A stretch of DNA of 64,000 nt, taken from the NCBI GenBank assembly GCA_964637835.1, contig CAZWYF010000005.1:1-64000 (forward strand), read 5' to 3'. Under the pieces are notes generated by a model. It made no database searches. It saw only the letters and a program-made list of their open reading frames with translations, and was not told the origin of the DNA. The position numbers and the translations under genes are program-made. The number at the start of each line of letters is the position of its first letter. Positions within the stretch are counted from its first letter, which is position 1. Below are positions 20,568 through 29,680 of the stretch, piece after piece. Source of the DNA: Glo-17 sp964637835. GTDB lineage: Bacteria > Krumholzibacteriota > Krumholzibacteriia > LZORAL124-64-63.

Positions 20568-21092
20568 GGTCGAGTCGCGGCGCAAGGCTGCTGGTTCCCG
20601 GGCGGCGCCCATCTCGCCCCGGTAAGTCACCGTGTCGGGCTCCAGGTGGCGCAGGTTCAGGCTGAAGCGATACCCCAGGTCGATGGCCGACCGTTCGGGT
20701 TCGGAGGCGCACAGCGCGGCGCCGGCGCGGCGTCCCAGGTATCCGCGCAACTGCTGCTCGCGCTCGAAGACCAGCACGTAGGCCATGACGATCTGGGCGG
20801 TGGTGTACTCGCCGCCAGTCTCGCGGTCCACGCGGTCGACCAGTTCCTCGACGAAGCGCTGTGTGTCGAAGGTCAACCGGTACCAGAGCGTGGGCCGGTT
20901 CAGGCGAAAGCCGTTCTCGACGATGGTCAGCCCCGCCAGCCCGGTGCCGGCGCGTCCTGGACGTTCGGATTGCGTGAGGAGATGGTGAGCTGTCGCCCGG
21001 CACGGCCGACGACATCGCGCCTGGCTCTGCGGACGACATCGCGCCCGGCACGGCGGATGACCGCTCCGGCTGGCGGCCGAGCTGGCGGCCAC
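20506..21092 (-). pseudogene. Fragmentary hypothetical gene next to gap 4
   Basis: An open minus-strand frame runs into the gap. Only the stretch below about 20930 looks protein-like, with TFDTQRFVEELVDRVDRET, YTTAQIVMAYVLVFEREQ and LGYRFSLNLRHLEPDTV. No family is recognised. No convincing start or ribosome site exists. The upstream part is Arg/Pro-rich and contains about three copies of a roughly 22-bp unit (20995-21062), suggesting a frame shift or decay. The C-terminal end is lost in the gap. It could be a truncated real gene or a remnant. Confidence 0.3.
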
Positions 21093-21253
21093 CGGGCCGC
21101 TGCGCCGGGGCGCGCGCTCGCCACGGTGTTGAAATGTCTGCGTGGTGAAGACAATTGTCGCCGCTCATCGTGAGCGCCACGACAGGCATGCCGGGTATCC
21201 CTGAAGGATGCTTCTCGGAATCGGAAACCTGCTGTTGCGATGCCATTTACGCA

Positions 21254-21269
21254 CTTGTGCCGGCACAAG
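21254..21269. terminator. Perfect 16-bp palindrome after the SEC-C gene
   Basis: CTTGTGCCGGCACAAG is fully self-complementary and lies 9 nt beyond the stop of the minus-strand gene ending at 21278. As RNA it would fold as a 6-bp stem with a 4-nt loop. A terminator role is plausible from position; a dimeric protein-binding site is the alternative. A second, 10-bp palindrome (GACAATTGTC) is at 21150-21159. Confidence 0.4.
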
Positions 21270-21277
21270 GGGCCGGA

Positions 21278-23257
21278 TCAGTGGAGGTCCAGTTCACCCT
21301 GCTCCGCGTCGGGCCACCCGTCCTGCTTCCGCTGCCGCCGTCGACCAGAGCGGGCACCCGGCGCCGGTGAATCTCCCGGCCCCTCCGGCCCGCCGGAATC
21401 CCCGAGGGCGAACTCCATCTCGAGATCATCCAGCGCGTCCTCCCACCGGCGGATCAGGTACCGTCCGACCTTGCCGCTGCGCATCCGCTCCACCGGGACG
21501 TCGCGACGGCGACGCAGGTAGCGGCGGGCCTTCTCGGCGACCCTCTCCGCGAAACGCGGCGGCAACGTGTACGGATGCGCGCCGCTGGCGTTCGCCACGC
21601 CGTCGCGATCGACGATCCGGGCCAGGAGGAAGAGACCCTGCATCTCGGGGCGGGCGTCGCCTGGTTCGTGGATGCGGCGCTCCAGGCCGGTGAGGGCGTC
21701 GCGCAGCCACAGCGACTCGCCGGGCTCGACCGCCACAACCTCCCAGATCGAGAGCCAGGCCGCCCGCTCGGCCGCCGCCAGTTCGCGCTCCGCCGTCGAC
21801 AGGCGCCAGGCTTCCTCCTGGAGATACCGTTCGAGAACCGTCCGGCTCCCGATCTCGAAACCATAGAGCGCCCAGGGGATGGCCAGCAGGGCGGCCTCCC
21901 GGGGGTCGTTGAACGCGCGCTCGTGCTCCAGCCAGGCCCCGGGGACTACCCGGCTCGCGTAGTCGATCAGCTTGCGCATGAGCCGCTCCTCGACATTCTC
22001 GCCGGGACGGATGTCGGCGATCCGCCGTTCCTCGTCCTCCGCCATGTGGCAGCGCTTGTCCTTGCGACCGCTACCGCAGTGGCAAGGATCATTGCGGCCG
22101 AGCGTCGGCGGTGACGACAGGACCGATGACGGCTGGTCGGACCCCGGCTCGTCGAGCCCCGGCTGGCCGGATCCCGGCTCGTCGAGCCCCGGATCGTCGT
22201 CCCCGGGCATCACGAAGTGGTCGAACGCCTGGTAGGGGATGCAGAGATCCACCGTGAGGTCGTCCCCGGGATCGCCCACCTCGCCGCCAGCGTCGATCCG
22301 GCCCAGATGAAGCGTGCTGCGCACCGGCTCGAACCCCGCCGACTCCAATCGGTCCCCCTCCGCCTCGATGAACGAGCCCAGGGCCGTGACCGCGGCGGCG
22401 ACCACCTGGAAGTCGAGATCGCGGAGCAGGCGGCGGCGGCCGTCGGCGCGGAAGCCGTCCAGCACGGGGAACGCGTCGGCTGCGGCGACGGGCCACCGGT
22501 GCGCTTGCGCCTCCTGCCGCAGGGCGTCGGGCAGGTCGGTGTCGGGCTCGAAGGTGAGCGAGATCCCGTCCGTGCCGAGATCCATGGGCAGGGGCGTCAG
22601 CATCATGTCGGCGGCGGCGTCCAGGAAGGCCTCGTAGCCCTCGAACGAGGGGAAGATGGTCAGACCCCGGCCCTGGCCCAGCCCGCCGATGATGCTGATG
22701 CAGGCGCCCGTCACGCCGAGGTCGGGAATGTCGAGCCGGATGACCTGGCGCTCGTCGAGGTGCGTCCACGGCGCCAGGCGATACAGCGTCTCGGCGGCCA
22801 CGAACATGGCCGCGACCGACCCCGGCCGCACGTCGGACATGGCGAGGTAGGTCGTGATGACGTCCTCGTCGTCCTCCTCACCATCATCCAGGACTGGCGG
22901 GAGACTGGCGATCTGATCGATGACGGCCTCCAGCTCCGGCGTGGGGGCCACCGCGATCCGCGGCCCGTCGCCGGGCAGCCCGTCGAACACCTCGCGGACC
23001 TCGGCCGCCAGCGTGTCGCTCGCCACCCGGATGCGATCGGGGCGGCGTCGGGGCCCCTGCATGGGGTCGATGAGCGCCATGCTCAGCAACCGGCCCACGG
23101 CTCCGGATTCCTCGCCCGGGATCACGACGTCGGCTCCGACGAGGACGCCGTCGGACATGTCGATCCAGAACACCGCCAGGGGACGGTACGGGGGATCACG
23201 ATCCTCGACGGAGAAGCAGGTCTCGATCAGTCCGCCGATCCATTCGCGCTGCTCCAT
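21278..23257 (-). CDS. SEC-C motif protein with DUF6930-like N-terminal region
   Basis: A 659-residue cytoplasmic protein of unknown role. The clear feature is the metal-binding SEC-C motif LGRNDPCHCGSGRKDKRCH near residues 405-423 (CxCx8CH), the zinc motif also found at the end of SecA and in many unrelated proteins. The N-terminal 350 residues are acidic and globular and read like proteins that score plant or metabolic data (DUF6930-like), which is a tentative call. A short Gly-Leu-Asp-Glu-Pro-type repeat (22140-22200) precedes the SEC-C motif. The C-terminal 240 residues are helical, ending in an Arg/Lys-rich tail. ATG 23257 has GGAGG ten nucleotides upstream. Confidence 0.75.
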   Translation of the reverse strand: MEQREWIGGLIETCFSVEDRDPPYRPLAVFWIDMSDGVLVGADVVIPGEESGAVGRLLSMALIDPMQGPRRRPDRIRVASDTLAAEVREVFDGLPGDGPRIAVAPTPELEAVIDQIASLPPVLDDGEEDDEDVITTYLAMSDVRPGSVAAMFVAAETLYRLAPWTHLDERQVIRLDIPDLGVTGACISIIGGLGQGRGLTIFPSFEGYEAFLDAAADMMLTPLPMDLGTDGISLTFEPDTDLPDALRQEAQAHRWPVAAADAFPVLDGFRADGRRRLLRDLDFQVVAAAVTALGSFIEAEGDRLESAGFEPVRSTLHLGRIDAGGEVGDPGDDLTVDLCIPYQAFDHFVMPGDDDPGLDEPGSGQPGLDEPGSDQPSSVLSSPPTLGRNDPCHCGSGRKDKRCHMAEDEERRIADIRPGENVEERLMRKLIDYASRVVPGAWLEHERAFNDPREAALLAIPWALYGFEIGSRTVLERYLQEEAWRLSTAERELAAAERAAWLSIWEVVAVEPGESLWLRDALTGLERRIHEPGDARPEMQGLFLLARIVDRDGVANASGAHPYTLPPRFAERVAEKARRYLRRRRDVPVERMRSGKVGRYLIRRWEDALDDLEMEFALGDSGGPEGPGDSPAPGARSGRRRQRKQDGWPDAEQGELDLH

Positions 23258-23419
23258 GCCTGCGGGTCCTCCAGGGTCGGGGGCGGGTTCGCGGGGCGGA
23301 TGGAACCGGCAACGGTACATCATGGGTGCGCCGGCGTCGAGGCCCGCGGGTGGGGCCCGCGGGGCCGTCGGCGCCGATCGCCCCGGCCGTGGCGCCGGGC
23401 CCGACCGTCCCGGCCGCCC

Positions 23420-24874
23420 TCAGGGGCCCTCCAGGTAGTCCCTCGCGAAGGCGACCCAGTCGTCCACGGTCCGGTCGAGGTAGACGTCCGGCTGCAGGCC
23501 GATGTTGTCGAGCGGGTAGTCGGGCAGGCGTAGCGAACGGTAGGTGGGGATGGAGAGGCGGTAGCGGTCGCAGCCGATGCCGGTCCAGCGGGCCGAGCCG
23601 TAGTCCAGGACGCCGCCCGAGGGCGTGCCCAGGATCTTCACCTTCCAGCTCTGGCGGGCCTTGTACACGAGGCTCTCGGCCGCGCTGCCGGTCCGGCCGT
23701 TGACCAGCACCACGACATGTCGCGGCGCGGCCTCGGCGGTCGCGATCTCCGTGACGTGGACCGCCTGCGAGTCCAGTTCGACGAACTCGCCCATCCGGGC
23801 GCTGAACACCTCGATCATGCGGAGGATCCGGCGGCGATCCTCCGCGTGGCGCTCCTCCGCGGGCAGCTGGTCCAGGTAGTCCCGCAGTCCGTTCACCAGG
23901 GTGGGTGTCGCCAGGTACTCGCCGCCCATGGTACGCACCGGTCCGGTGCAGAGGTAGGGGAGCAGCCGCCGGTAGGCCTGATCGGTGCCGCCGGGGTTGT
24001 CGCGGAGGTCGACGATCAGGTTCTCGCACGTCCGCAGCATTCCCTGGCTCTCGTCGAGGAGCCGCTCGATGCGCTCGACGCGGTCGTAGCCGAAGCTGGC
24101 CAGGCGCAACAGGACGGTCCGGTCGGATAGCCGCCGGCAGAAGAAGCCGTCGATCTCGGCCAGCGTCTGCTCGATCTGTCCGGGGGACAGCGGCGGCGCG
24201 GGCTCGATCTTGACGAATGGCGACCGGATGGCGTCCAGGTGCAGCACGCTGCCCCGATGGACCGTGTAGCCGGACTCCCGCAGCGAGTGGTCCCGCAGGT
24301 AGAAATCCGCCCGCCCGTCCGCGTGGAGGCGGAACTTGATCTCGCCGGGCTTCCAGTACGTCGTGTCGGCCTCGATGACGAAGGCCTGGTGGTGTCCGTC
24401 CCTGGCGACGATGCCCACCTCGTAGCCGGCGCCACGCCAGATGCCCTCCAGCGGATCGTCGGAGCGCACGATGCGCTCGCGGAGCGTCGCCAGCGGCTGA
24501 TCGATCCTGTCGTGGCCCGTCCGGGCAGCAGGCTTCCCGTCGTCGGCGCCGCGGGCCCCACCGCCGCCGCCGCCGCCGCCGCCCTTGCCGCCCCCGGTGC
24601 GCACGACCTGTAGATGGTGGTCCTGGAAGAACGCCAGGTACGCGCGCAGGAGGTCCAGGCAGGCCGGATCGGGCGTGGACTGCGAGCAGGCGATCATCTC
24701 GTCCCGGAAGCTCTCGTAGGCGCGCCGGTCAGTGGTCTTCTCGGCGAAGCCGGGATACTCGCGCTCGACCTTCGCGATCAGCCCCTCCAGCGCATCCCGG
24801 CAGTCCGGACCTTCCTGCGCGCTGGCGACGAGACAGAGGGTCATTGACAGGACGAGGGGCGTCCACCTCGGCAT
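23420..24874 (-). CDS. Secreted S41-family (tail-specific protease-like) peptidase
   Basis: A 484-residue exported protein with a signal peptide (residues 1-19, cleavage near SAQEG). The C-terminal half shows the S41 core: NLIVDLRDNPGGTDQAYR, then NGRTGSAAESLVYKAR with the catalytic Ser, and a GTPSGGVLDYGS segment. No PDZ domain is obvious. A poly-Gly run (GGGKGGGGGGGGG, about 94-106), coded by a CCG microsatellite at 24562-24583, separates the N-terminal helical region from the rest. GGGAGGAC precedes ATG 24874. It is probably a periplasmic peptidase; the substrate is unknown. Confidence 0.85.
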   Translation of the reverse strand: MPRWTPLVLSMTLCLVASAQEGPDCRDALEGLIAKVEREYPGFAEKTTDRRAYESFRDEMIACSQSTPDPACLDLLRAYLAFFQDHHLQVVRTGGGKGGGGGGGGGARGADDGKPAARTGHDRIDQPLATLRERIVRSDDPLEGIWRGAGYEVGIVARDGHHQAFVIEADTTYWKPGEIKFRLHADGRADFYLRDHSLRESGYTVHRGSVLHLDAIRSPFVKIEPAPPLSPGQIEQTLAEIDGFFCRRLSDRTVLLRLASFGYDRVERIERLLDESQGMLRTCENLIVDLRDNPGGTDQAYRRLLPYLCTGPVRTMGGEYLATPTLVNGLRDYLDQLPAEERHAEDRRRILRMIEVFSARMGEFVELDSQAVHVTEIATAEAAPRHVVVLVNGRTGSAAESLVYKARQSWKVKILGTPSGGVLDYGSARWTGIGCDRYRLSIPTYRSLRLPDYPLDNIGLQPDVYLDRTVDDWVAFARDYLEGP

Positions 24875-25112
24875 GGGATGTCCTCCCGGCTGCGGTTCGT
24901 GGGCGACGGCTCTCCTGTATCGACGCAGGAGACGGCGCGAGGTTTCGCCCGTGGCGCGGGTTGAACGGGTCGGGATGCGCGGTGAGCACGGTCGCGTCGC
25001 GGACGGCGGGGTCCGGGCCCCAGCCGATGCATTCGGCGGCGGCAGGGCCGACCTCGGCGAGAGCGACGAGGAAGCAGGTGAGAAGACCGGCGAGAATCCG
25101 GCGCGAGGACAT
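24729..25112 (-). pseudogene. Signal-peptide ORF fused to a broken sorting-domain motif
   Basis: This 127-codon frame begins with a convincing signal peptide (MSSRRILAGLLTCFLVALAE, cleavage near AAA-E). About 20 residues later it reaches HPDPFNPRHG, which resembles the PNPFNPRT start of the C-terminal domains found in three other secreted proteins here. After that it turns Arg-rich and runs out of frame into the S41 gene. A reasonable reading is the leftover of a secreted-protein gene that lost its middle and end. A short real secreted peptide is possible. Confidence 0.35.
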
Positions 25113-25202
25113 GGCGATCGATCCCCTGTCGGATGGTGAGGCTCGATCCCACCACGGGTGATACGGGGGATTCAATGACCAGCCCTGTCCCTGTGGCCGG
25201 CG

Positions 25203-26228
25203 CTAGCCCGGGAGGATGCGCTCGCCGTCGGGGATCAGCATCTCCACCACGGCGTAGACCATGATGGCGGCCACCTTGGCGGTGTTGTCGTCGAAGTCGA
25301 AGCGCGGCGAGACCTCGGCCACGTCGAACCCCACCACCTCGCCGCGCGCCAGCACGTGCTTCAGCAGCCGCACCACGATCTCGGGGTCCAGGCCCAGGGG
25401 CTGGGCCGAGCTCACGCCGGGGCAGAAGGCCGAGGACATGACGTCGGCGTCCAGGGTGACCATCAGGCGGCCGCAGCGCGCGGCGAAGCGGTCGATGACC
25501 GAGCGCACCTCGTCGAGCCGGTGCTCGGCGATGTCGCCGGCCAGGACGACCTGTGCGCCCAGCTCCCGCGCCCGGCTGAAGAGCGCCACCGTGTTCGCGG
25601 AGCGCTGGACGCCGATGCAGAGATAATCGAAGGGACGGCCCGTGCGCTCGCAATCCCGCGCGATCTGCCAGAAGGAGGTGCCCGAGTTGGCGCTCTCCTC
25701 GGCCGGGCGCAGGTCCAGGTGCGCGTCGAAGTTCACCACGCCCAGCCGCTCGGCCGGTGGCCGGCCGCTCACCGCACCGAGGAAGTGGCCGTGGGCGAGG
25801 TCGTGGCCGCCGCCGAGGACCAGGGGGAACAGCCCCGCCTCGCGGATCCGGGCCACGGCCGCCGCGAGGGCCGCCTGGGCCCGCTCCACCGGCCCGTCCA
25901 CCACCGCGATGTCGCCGGCATCGAGCAGCGCCATCCGCCCGGAGAATCCCACCGGGAGGTTGGCCAGGCGCTGGCGGATGCGCTCCGGCCCGCCCACGGC
26001 TCCCGGCCGGCCGAGGTTGCGGGCGATGCCGTCGTCGCAGCGGTAGCCGATGAGGGCGAAGCCGCGCGCGCCGGCGGGCAGCGGCGCGACCGGGCCGCGC
26101 AGGTCCAGCGGCGCCACCACCTGATGCCAGCGCAGGGCCGCCCGGGGCTCCCGCGCGTCGACCCGGCCGTGCCAGGGGGACATGTCGGGCGGCGTGTAGG
26201 CGTCCAGGGGTGGGTCGGGTGCGGTCAT
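25203..26228 (-). CDS. hutG: Ureohydrolase family protein, probable formimidoylglutamase
   Basis: A dinuclear-manganese ureohydrolase that by motif matches formimidoylglutamase (formiminoglutamate to glutamate plus formamide, histidine degradation). The 341-residue product has LGGGHDLAHGHFLG, VVNFDAHLDLRP (DAHxD ligands), NSGTSFWQI (typical of HutG rather than arginase or agmatinase) and LDADVMSSAFCPG. In the last motif the two ligand Asp are kept and the later Asp is Ser. No other hut gene is nearby, so arginase/agmatinase-like activity remains possible. The start is taken at ATG 26228. Confidence 0.8.
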   Translation of the reverse strand: MTAPDPPLDAYTPPDMSPWHGRVDAREPRAALRWHQVVAPLDLRGPVAPLPAGARGFALIGYRCDDGIARNLGRPGAVGGPERIRQRLANLPVGFSGRMALLDAGDIAVVDGPVERAQAALAAAVARIREAGLFPLVLGGGHDLAHGHFLGAVSGRPPAERLGVVNFDAHLDLRPAEESANSGTSFWQIARDCERTGRPFDYLCIGVQRSANTVALFSRARELGAQVVLAGDIAEHRLDEVRSVIDRFAARCGRLMVTLDADVMSSAFCPGVSSAQPLGLDPEIVVRLLKHVLARGEVVGFDVAEVSPRFDFDDNTAKVAAIMVYAVVEMLIPDGERILPG

Positions 26229-26434
26229 GGCGTCATGCTCGGCCCGGGCGCAGGGATTGTCAATCCGATCGGCCACCGGTCGGCCGGCGAGGTCGGGAAC
26301 GAGCCTCCGATCCCTCCGCCGGGCTCGCCGGCCCGGGGACCCCTGGACGTGTGGCGCGGGTTCTGGCAAGGTGGTCGCCGATGCCAGCCCTTGATCCCTT
26401 GGCTGCGAGGTGTCCGTTGGAGGCCAACACCGGC

Positions 26435-27679
26435 ATGAACGCGAGCCAGTGGCTCACGCTGAAGGACCGCGCCCTCGCGGCCGCCGCCGAGGGGATCACC
26501 ATCGCCGATGCGCGGGCGCCGGACCGGCCGCTCATCTACGTGAACGAGGGGTTCGAACGGCTCACCGGCTACGCGGCCGCCGACGCGCTCGGACGCAACT
26601 GCAAGTTCCTGCAGGGCGCGGCCACCGACCCGCAGACGGTGGCGGTGATCCGCGCGGCGCTGGCCGCCGAGCGTGACTGCACGGTGGAGATCCTGAACTA
26701 CCGTCGCGACGGCACGCCCTTCTGGAATCGTCTGTCGATCACGCCCGTCCGCGATGGCGACGGGGTGGTCACCCATTTCATCGGGATCCAGTCGGACGTC
26801 ACCAAGCGGCGGCACGCCGAGGAGCGCCTGCGCGCCGCCACCCGCGAGCTCGCCGTGGCCAACGCCACCATGCAGCGCGAGCTGGCGGAGGCCGCGCAGA
26901 TCCAGCAGGCCTGGCTGCCGCGCGCCATGCCGCAGGTACCGGGCTACCGCTTCGCGTGGTCCTTCACGCCGTGCAGCGAGCTGGGTGGCGACAGCCTCCA
27001 CGTGATCCGCCTCGATCGCGACCACGTCGGGCTCTACGTCCTGGATGTCAGCGGCCATGGCGTGGGCGCCGCCCTGCTGTCGGCGTCGATCCAGCGCTGG
27101 CTCTCGGCCGTGCCGGAGCACTCGTGCCTGTTCGCCCGCAAGCGGGATGATCCGCCGCGGTATGCCATCGTGCCGCCGGCCGCGGTCGCGGCGGACCTCA
27201 ACCGCCGTTACCACGCCGAGCCGGAGAGCGGCAAGTTCTTCACGCTGCTCTACGGCGTGCTCGATGTCCGCGACGGGCTCTTCCGTTACGCCACGGCCGG
27301 GCATCCGCCCCCGCTGCTGGCCGGGGCGACGGGCGCGAGGGCCTGCCCCAGGGCCCGGGGTCTGCCCATCGGGGTGCTGGCCGACTTCGTCTACGAGGAG
27401 GCGCAGGTCCGGCTGGAGGCTGGCGACCGGTTGCTGCTCTACACCGACGGCGCGGTGGAGGCGATCGACGCCAGCGAGGATTTCTACGGCAGCGAGCGCC
27501 TCCAGGACCGGCTGGTCGCCCACCGGCGGGACGAGCCGGACGCCGCGCTCGCCGCCATCCTGGCCGACGTCCGCGCCTGGGGCGGGGCCTCCGGCTTCGA
27601 GGACGATGTCACCTTGCTGAGCGTCGACGCGACCGGCGACGCGACCGGCGACGCGACCGGCGATGCGCCGGGCGACTAG
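26435..27679 (+). CDS. LOV-domain PP2C phosphatase (blue-light RsbU-like regulator)
   Basis: Residues about 10-125 form a PAS domain of the LOV class. GRNCKFLQG (53-61) carries the adduct-forming Cys56, and NYRRDGTPFWNRLSITPVRD and IGIQSDVTKR complete the flavin pocket. A helical linker (about 125-160) leads to a SpoIIE/RsbU-type PP2C domain with SELGGDSLHV, LDVSGHGVGAALLS, TAGHPPPLL and FEDDVTLLSV. Blue light would control dephosphorylation of an anti-sigma antagonist. A STAS protein is at 60587, but no switch kinase is adjacent. The tail consists of 12-bp GCGACCGGCGAC repeats (27629-27671). ATG 26435 follows GGAGG; ATG 26381 is an alternative. Confidence 0.9.
   Translation: MNASQWLTLKDRALAAAAEGITIADARAPDRPLIYVNEGFERLTGYAAADALGRNCKFLQGAATDPQTVAVIRAALAAERDCTVEILNYRRDGTPFWNRLSITPVRDGDGVVTHFIGIQSDVTKRRHAEERLRAATRELAVANATMQRELAEAAQIQQAWLPRAMPQVPGYRFAWSFTPCSELGGDSLHVIRLDRDHVGLYVLDVSGHGVGAALLSASIQRWLSAVPEHSCLFARKRDDPPRYAIVPPAAVAADLNRRYHAEPESGKFFTLLYGVLDVRDGLFRYATAGHPPPLLAGATGARACPRARGLPIGVLADFVYEEAQVRLEAGDRLLLYTDGAVEAIDASEDFYGSERLQDRLVAHRRDEPDAALAAILADVRAWGGASGFEDDVTLLSVDATGDATGDATGDAPGD
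27629..27671 (+). repeat. 12-bp tandem repeat at the end of the LOV-PP2C gene
   Basis: GCGACCGGCGAC is repeated three times with a fourth degenerate copy, coding Ala-Thr-Gly-Asp units after the catalytic domain. It is in frame and just before the stop. Confidence 0.85.
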
Positions 27680-27732
27680 CGCGGGACCCCGGAGGCCCCG
27701 CGTCGCCCAACCCGTCACACCGTCTTCGAGGA

Positions 27733-29445
27733 TCACCTCATGAGGGTCATCTTCACCGTCTGGCGCTGGTCGTCCGCCCGGACCACGGCGAGGTAGATAC
27801 CGCTGGCCAGGGCCCGGCCGTCACGATCGGTGCCGCTCCAGGGGATGGTCCGCGGGCCGGCAGCGAGCGGGCCGGGCCGTAGCGTGGCCACCCGGCGGCC
27901 ACGGGCGTCGTGGAGGTCGATCTCCACGTGGGCCGGACGCTCGAGCGCGAAGCGGATCTCCGTGCGCGGGTTGAACGGATTGGGCGCCACGCGCAGTCCC
28001 TGCAGCAACGGGGCGGGCGTCTGGCCGGCGGCGGTCACGCCGTCGGGGTCGGCCACGCCGCTGCCGAACTCGACCGCGCCGATGTCCACGATGGGCGGGT
28101 CGCCCAGACCGGTGTCGGGCGTGCCGGGGTCGTCGAAGAAGCGGGCGTTGCCCAGCACGTCGGTGACCGCGCCATCGGGCACCAGGAAGTTGTTGCCCGC
28201 GTCGATGGCCGCCGAGCCGGGGCGCGGGCTGTAATCATTGTCGGGATCGAGGTCGGACGCCGCGAAGATGGTGCCCTCGCCGACGATCCCCACGCCGGCC
28301 GAGCCATCGACCAGGCAGTACTCCAGCCGGGCCTCGCCGCTGCCCCCGGGCGTGCCCTCGAGGATGGTGTTCTTCAGGACCGGCAGGGCATTGAAGGTGG
28401 AGAACGTGGACAGGGCGAACTCCTGCCCGTCGGAGGCCACGGTACAGTTGACCACGTGGGGGCTGGCGGCGTTGAAGTAGAGGGCACCGGTGCCGTTGCT
28501 GCGAGCGAAGAGCGTGTTGGAGACGGTGAACTCCTCCGAGCCGCCGGCGATGTAGGCGCCGCCGCCGAAGGCGCCGTTGTTCGCCTCGAAACGGCTCGCA
28601 TCCAGACGACCGGTCATGTTCTTGACGTACATGCCGCCGCCGCCGAGGGTGCGGAAGACCTGCCCCACACCATCGTCGGTGGGCTCGACCAGACCATTGT
28701 CGCGCAGCGTGAGCCACGAGGCGTCCAGGTCGACCCCGATGGCATAGAGGCCACCGCCGAACTGCAGCGAGTAGTTCTCCTCGAACAGCAGCTCGGTCAG
28801 CACCGCCTCGGTGTCCCAGTACAGGGCCATGCCACCGCCGTTGTTGCCGCCCACGTTGGCGAGGAAGTCGCTGCGTTCGACGGTGATGCGGCCGCCCTCG
28901 GCGTAGAGACCGCCGCCGAGGATGGCCCGGTTGTCGCGGAAGACGGTGGCGACCACGCGGGCATCGCCGCTGCGGGCCTCGAGGCCGCCGCCGTCGATGC
29001 CGAGGTTGCCGGCGATGATGCACGCCTCGATGAGCGGCCCCGACCCGTCGATCAGGATACCGCCGCCCTCGCCCTCGCCGAAGGAGCCGCCGGAGCCGAA
29101 GCCGCCGGTGACGGTGAAGCCGCGCAGGACCGCCGCGCGGGTCTCGCCGCCGGCGAAGACCACGACATGGCCAGCGCCCGCGTCCTGGCCGCCGCCGTCG
29201 ATGACGGTGGCCTCGGCGCCGTCGGTGGACTCGATCACGATGTCCTTGCCGGAGAAGTCGACCCGTTCGGCGTAGGTCCCCGGCGCCACGAGGACGCGGT
29301 CTCCTGACGCGGCCAGGTCGATGGCCGCCTGGATGGTGGCGGCGTCCTGCGGCACGAGGATATCGGCGGCGCTCGCGGGCGCCGGCAGGCCGAGCAGGGG
29401 CAGGGTGCCGATGATGATCGCTGGGAGGCGGTGGGCGAGCTTCAT
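27733..29445 (-). CDS. Secreted right-handed beta-helix protein with FlgD-like C-terminal domain
   Basis: A 570-residue exported protein with a signal peptide (1-26, cleavage after ASA). IQAAIDLAASGDRVLVAPGTY begins a pectate-lyase-like beta-helix. It continues with Gly-Gly-Gly-rich coils (GGGLYAEGG, NNGGGMALY, FGGGLYAIG, FGGGAYIAGG), as in polymorphic outer-membrane proteins. From about 480, VAPNPFNPRTEIRFAL starts an Ig-like domain ending in YLAVVRADDQRQTVKMTLM, the FlgD-type/sorting domain. GGAGGTCCCATC precedes ATG 29445. It is likely an outer-surface or released protein; no catalytic residues are assigned. Confidence 0.85.
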   Translation of the reverse strand: MKLAHRLPAIIIGTLPLLGLPAPASAADILVPQDAATIQAAIDLAASGDRVLVAPGTYAERVDFSGKDIVIESTDGAEATVIDGGGQDAGAGHVVVFAGGETRAAVLRGFTVTGGFGSGGSFGEGEGGGILIDGSGPLIEACIIAGNLGIDGGGLEARSGDARVVATVFRDNRAILGGGLYAEGGRITVERSDFLANVGGNNGGGMALYWDTEAVLTELLFEENYSLQFGGGLYAIGVDLDASWLTLRDNGLVEPTDDGVGQVFRTLGGGGMYVKNMTGRLDASRFEANNGAFGGGAYIAGGSEEFTVSNTLFARSNGTGALYFNAASPHVVNCTVASDGQEFALSTFSTFNALPVLKNTILEGTPGGSGEARLEYCLVDGSAGVGIVGEGTIFAASDLDPDNDYSPRPGSAAIDAGNNFLVPDGAVTDVLGNARFFDDPGTPDTGLGDPPIVDIGAVEFGSGVADPDGVTAAGQTPAPLLQGLRVAPNPFNPRTEIRFALERPAHVEIDLHDARGRRVATLRPGPLAAGPRTIPWSGTDRDGRALASGIYLAVVRADDQRQTVKMTLMR

Positions 29446-29589
29446 GATGGGACCTCCGGGACCTCGGTGGCTGGGGGACGCGATCCGCTCCAGCGGCGTG
29501 CCATTCCAGGGAGCGATCCTGGCGGGTAGCCGCGGGGCCGCCGGCTTCCGCCGTGGCGTGGGTGAACGCCAGGCCAGTGCGATTCATAA

Positions 29590-29595
29590 ACTATA
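29590..29595 (-). promoter_or_regulatory. Possible -10 box of the beta-helix gene
   Basis: In an AT-rich island (29583-29622) inside otherwise GC-rich DNA, the minus strand reads TATAGT, 145 nt before ATG 29445. No convincing -35 box is seen (CTTTTC at 16-bp spacing is the best). Confidence 0.35.
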
Positions 29596-29680
29596 CCAAA
29601 AAGGTCCAGAAGAAAAGGAGTGAATCGATCGTGACGGTCGGTCGCGCGCGGTGTCGCCCCTGATGATGGCCTTCCGGGAT

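Noticed and set aside
20646..21173. Plus-strand 175-codon ORF downstream of aroC
   Set aside because: No ribosome site and no protein-like composition; the opposite strand looks more coding.
24562..24583. Poly-Gly run as evidence of a broken S41 gene
   Set aside because: A CCG microsatellite keeps the frame, and the catalytic motifs downstream are intact.
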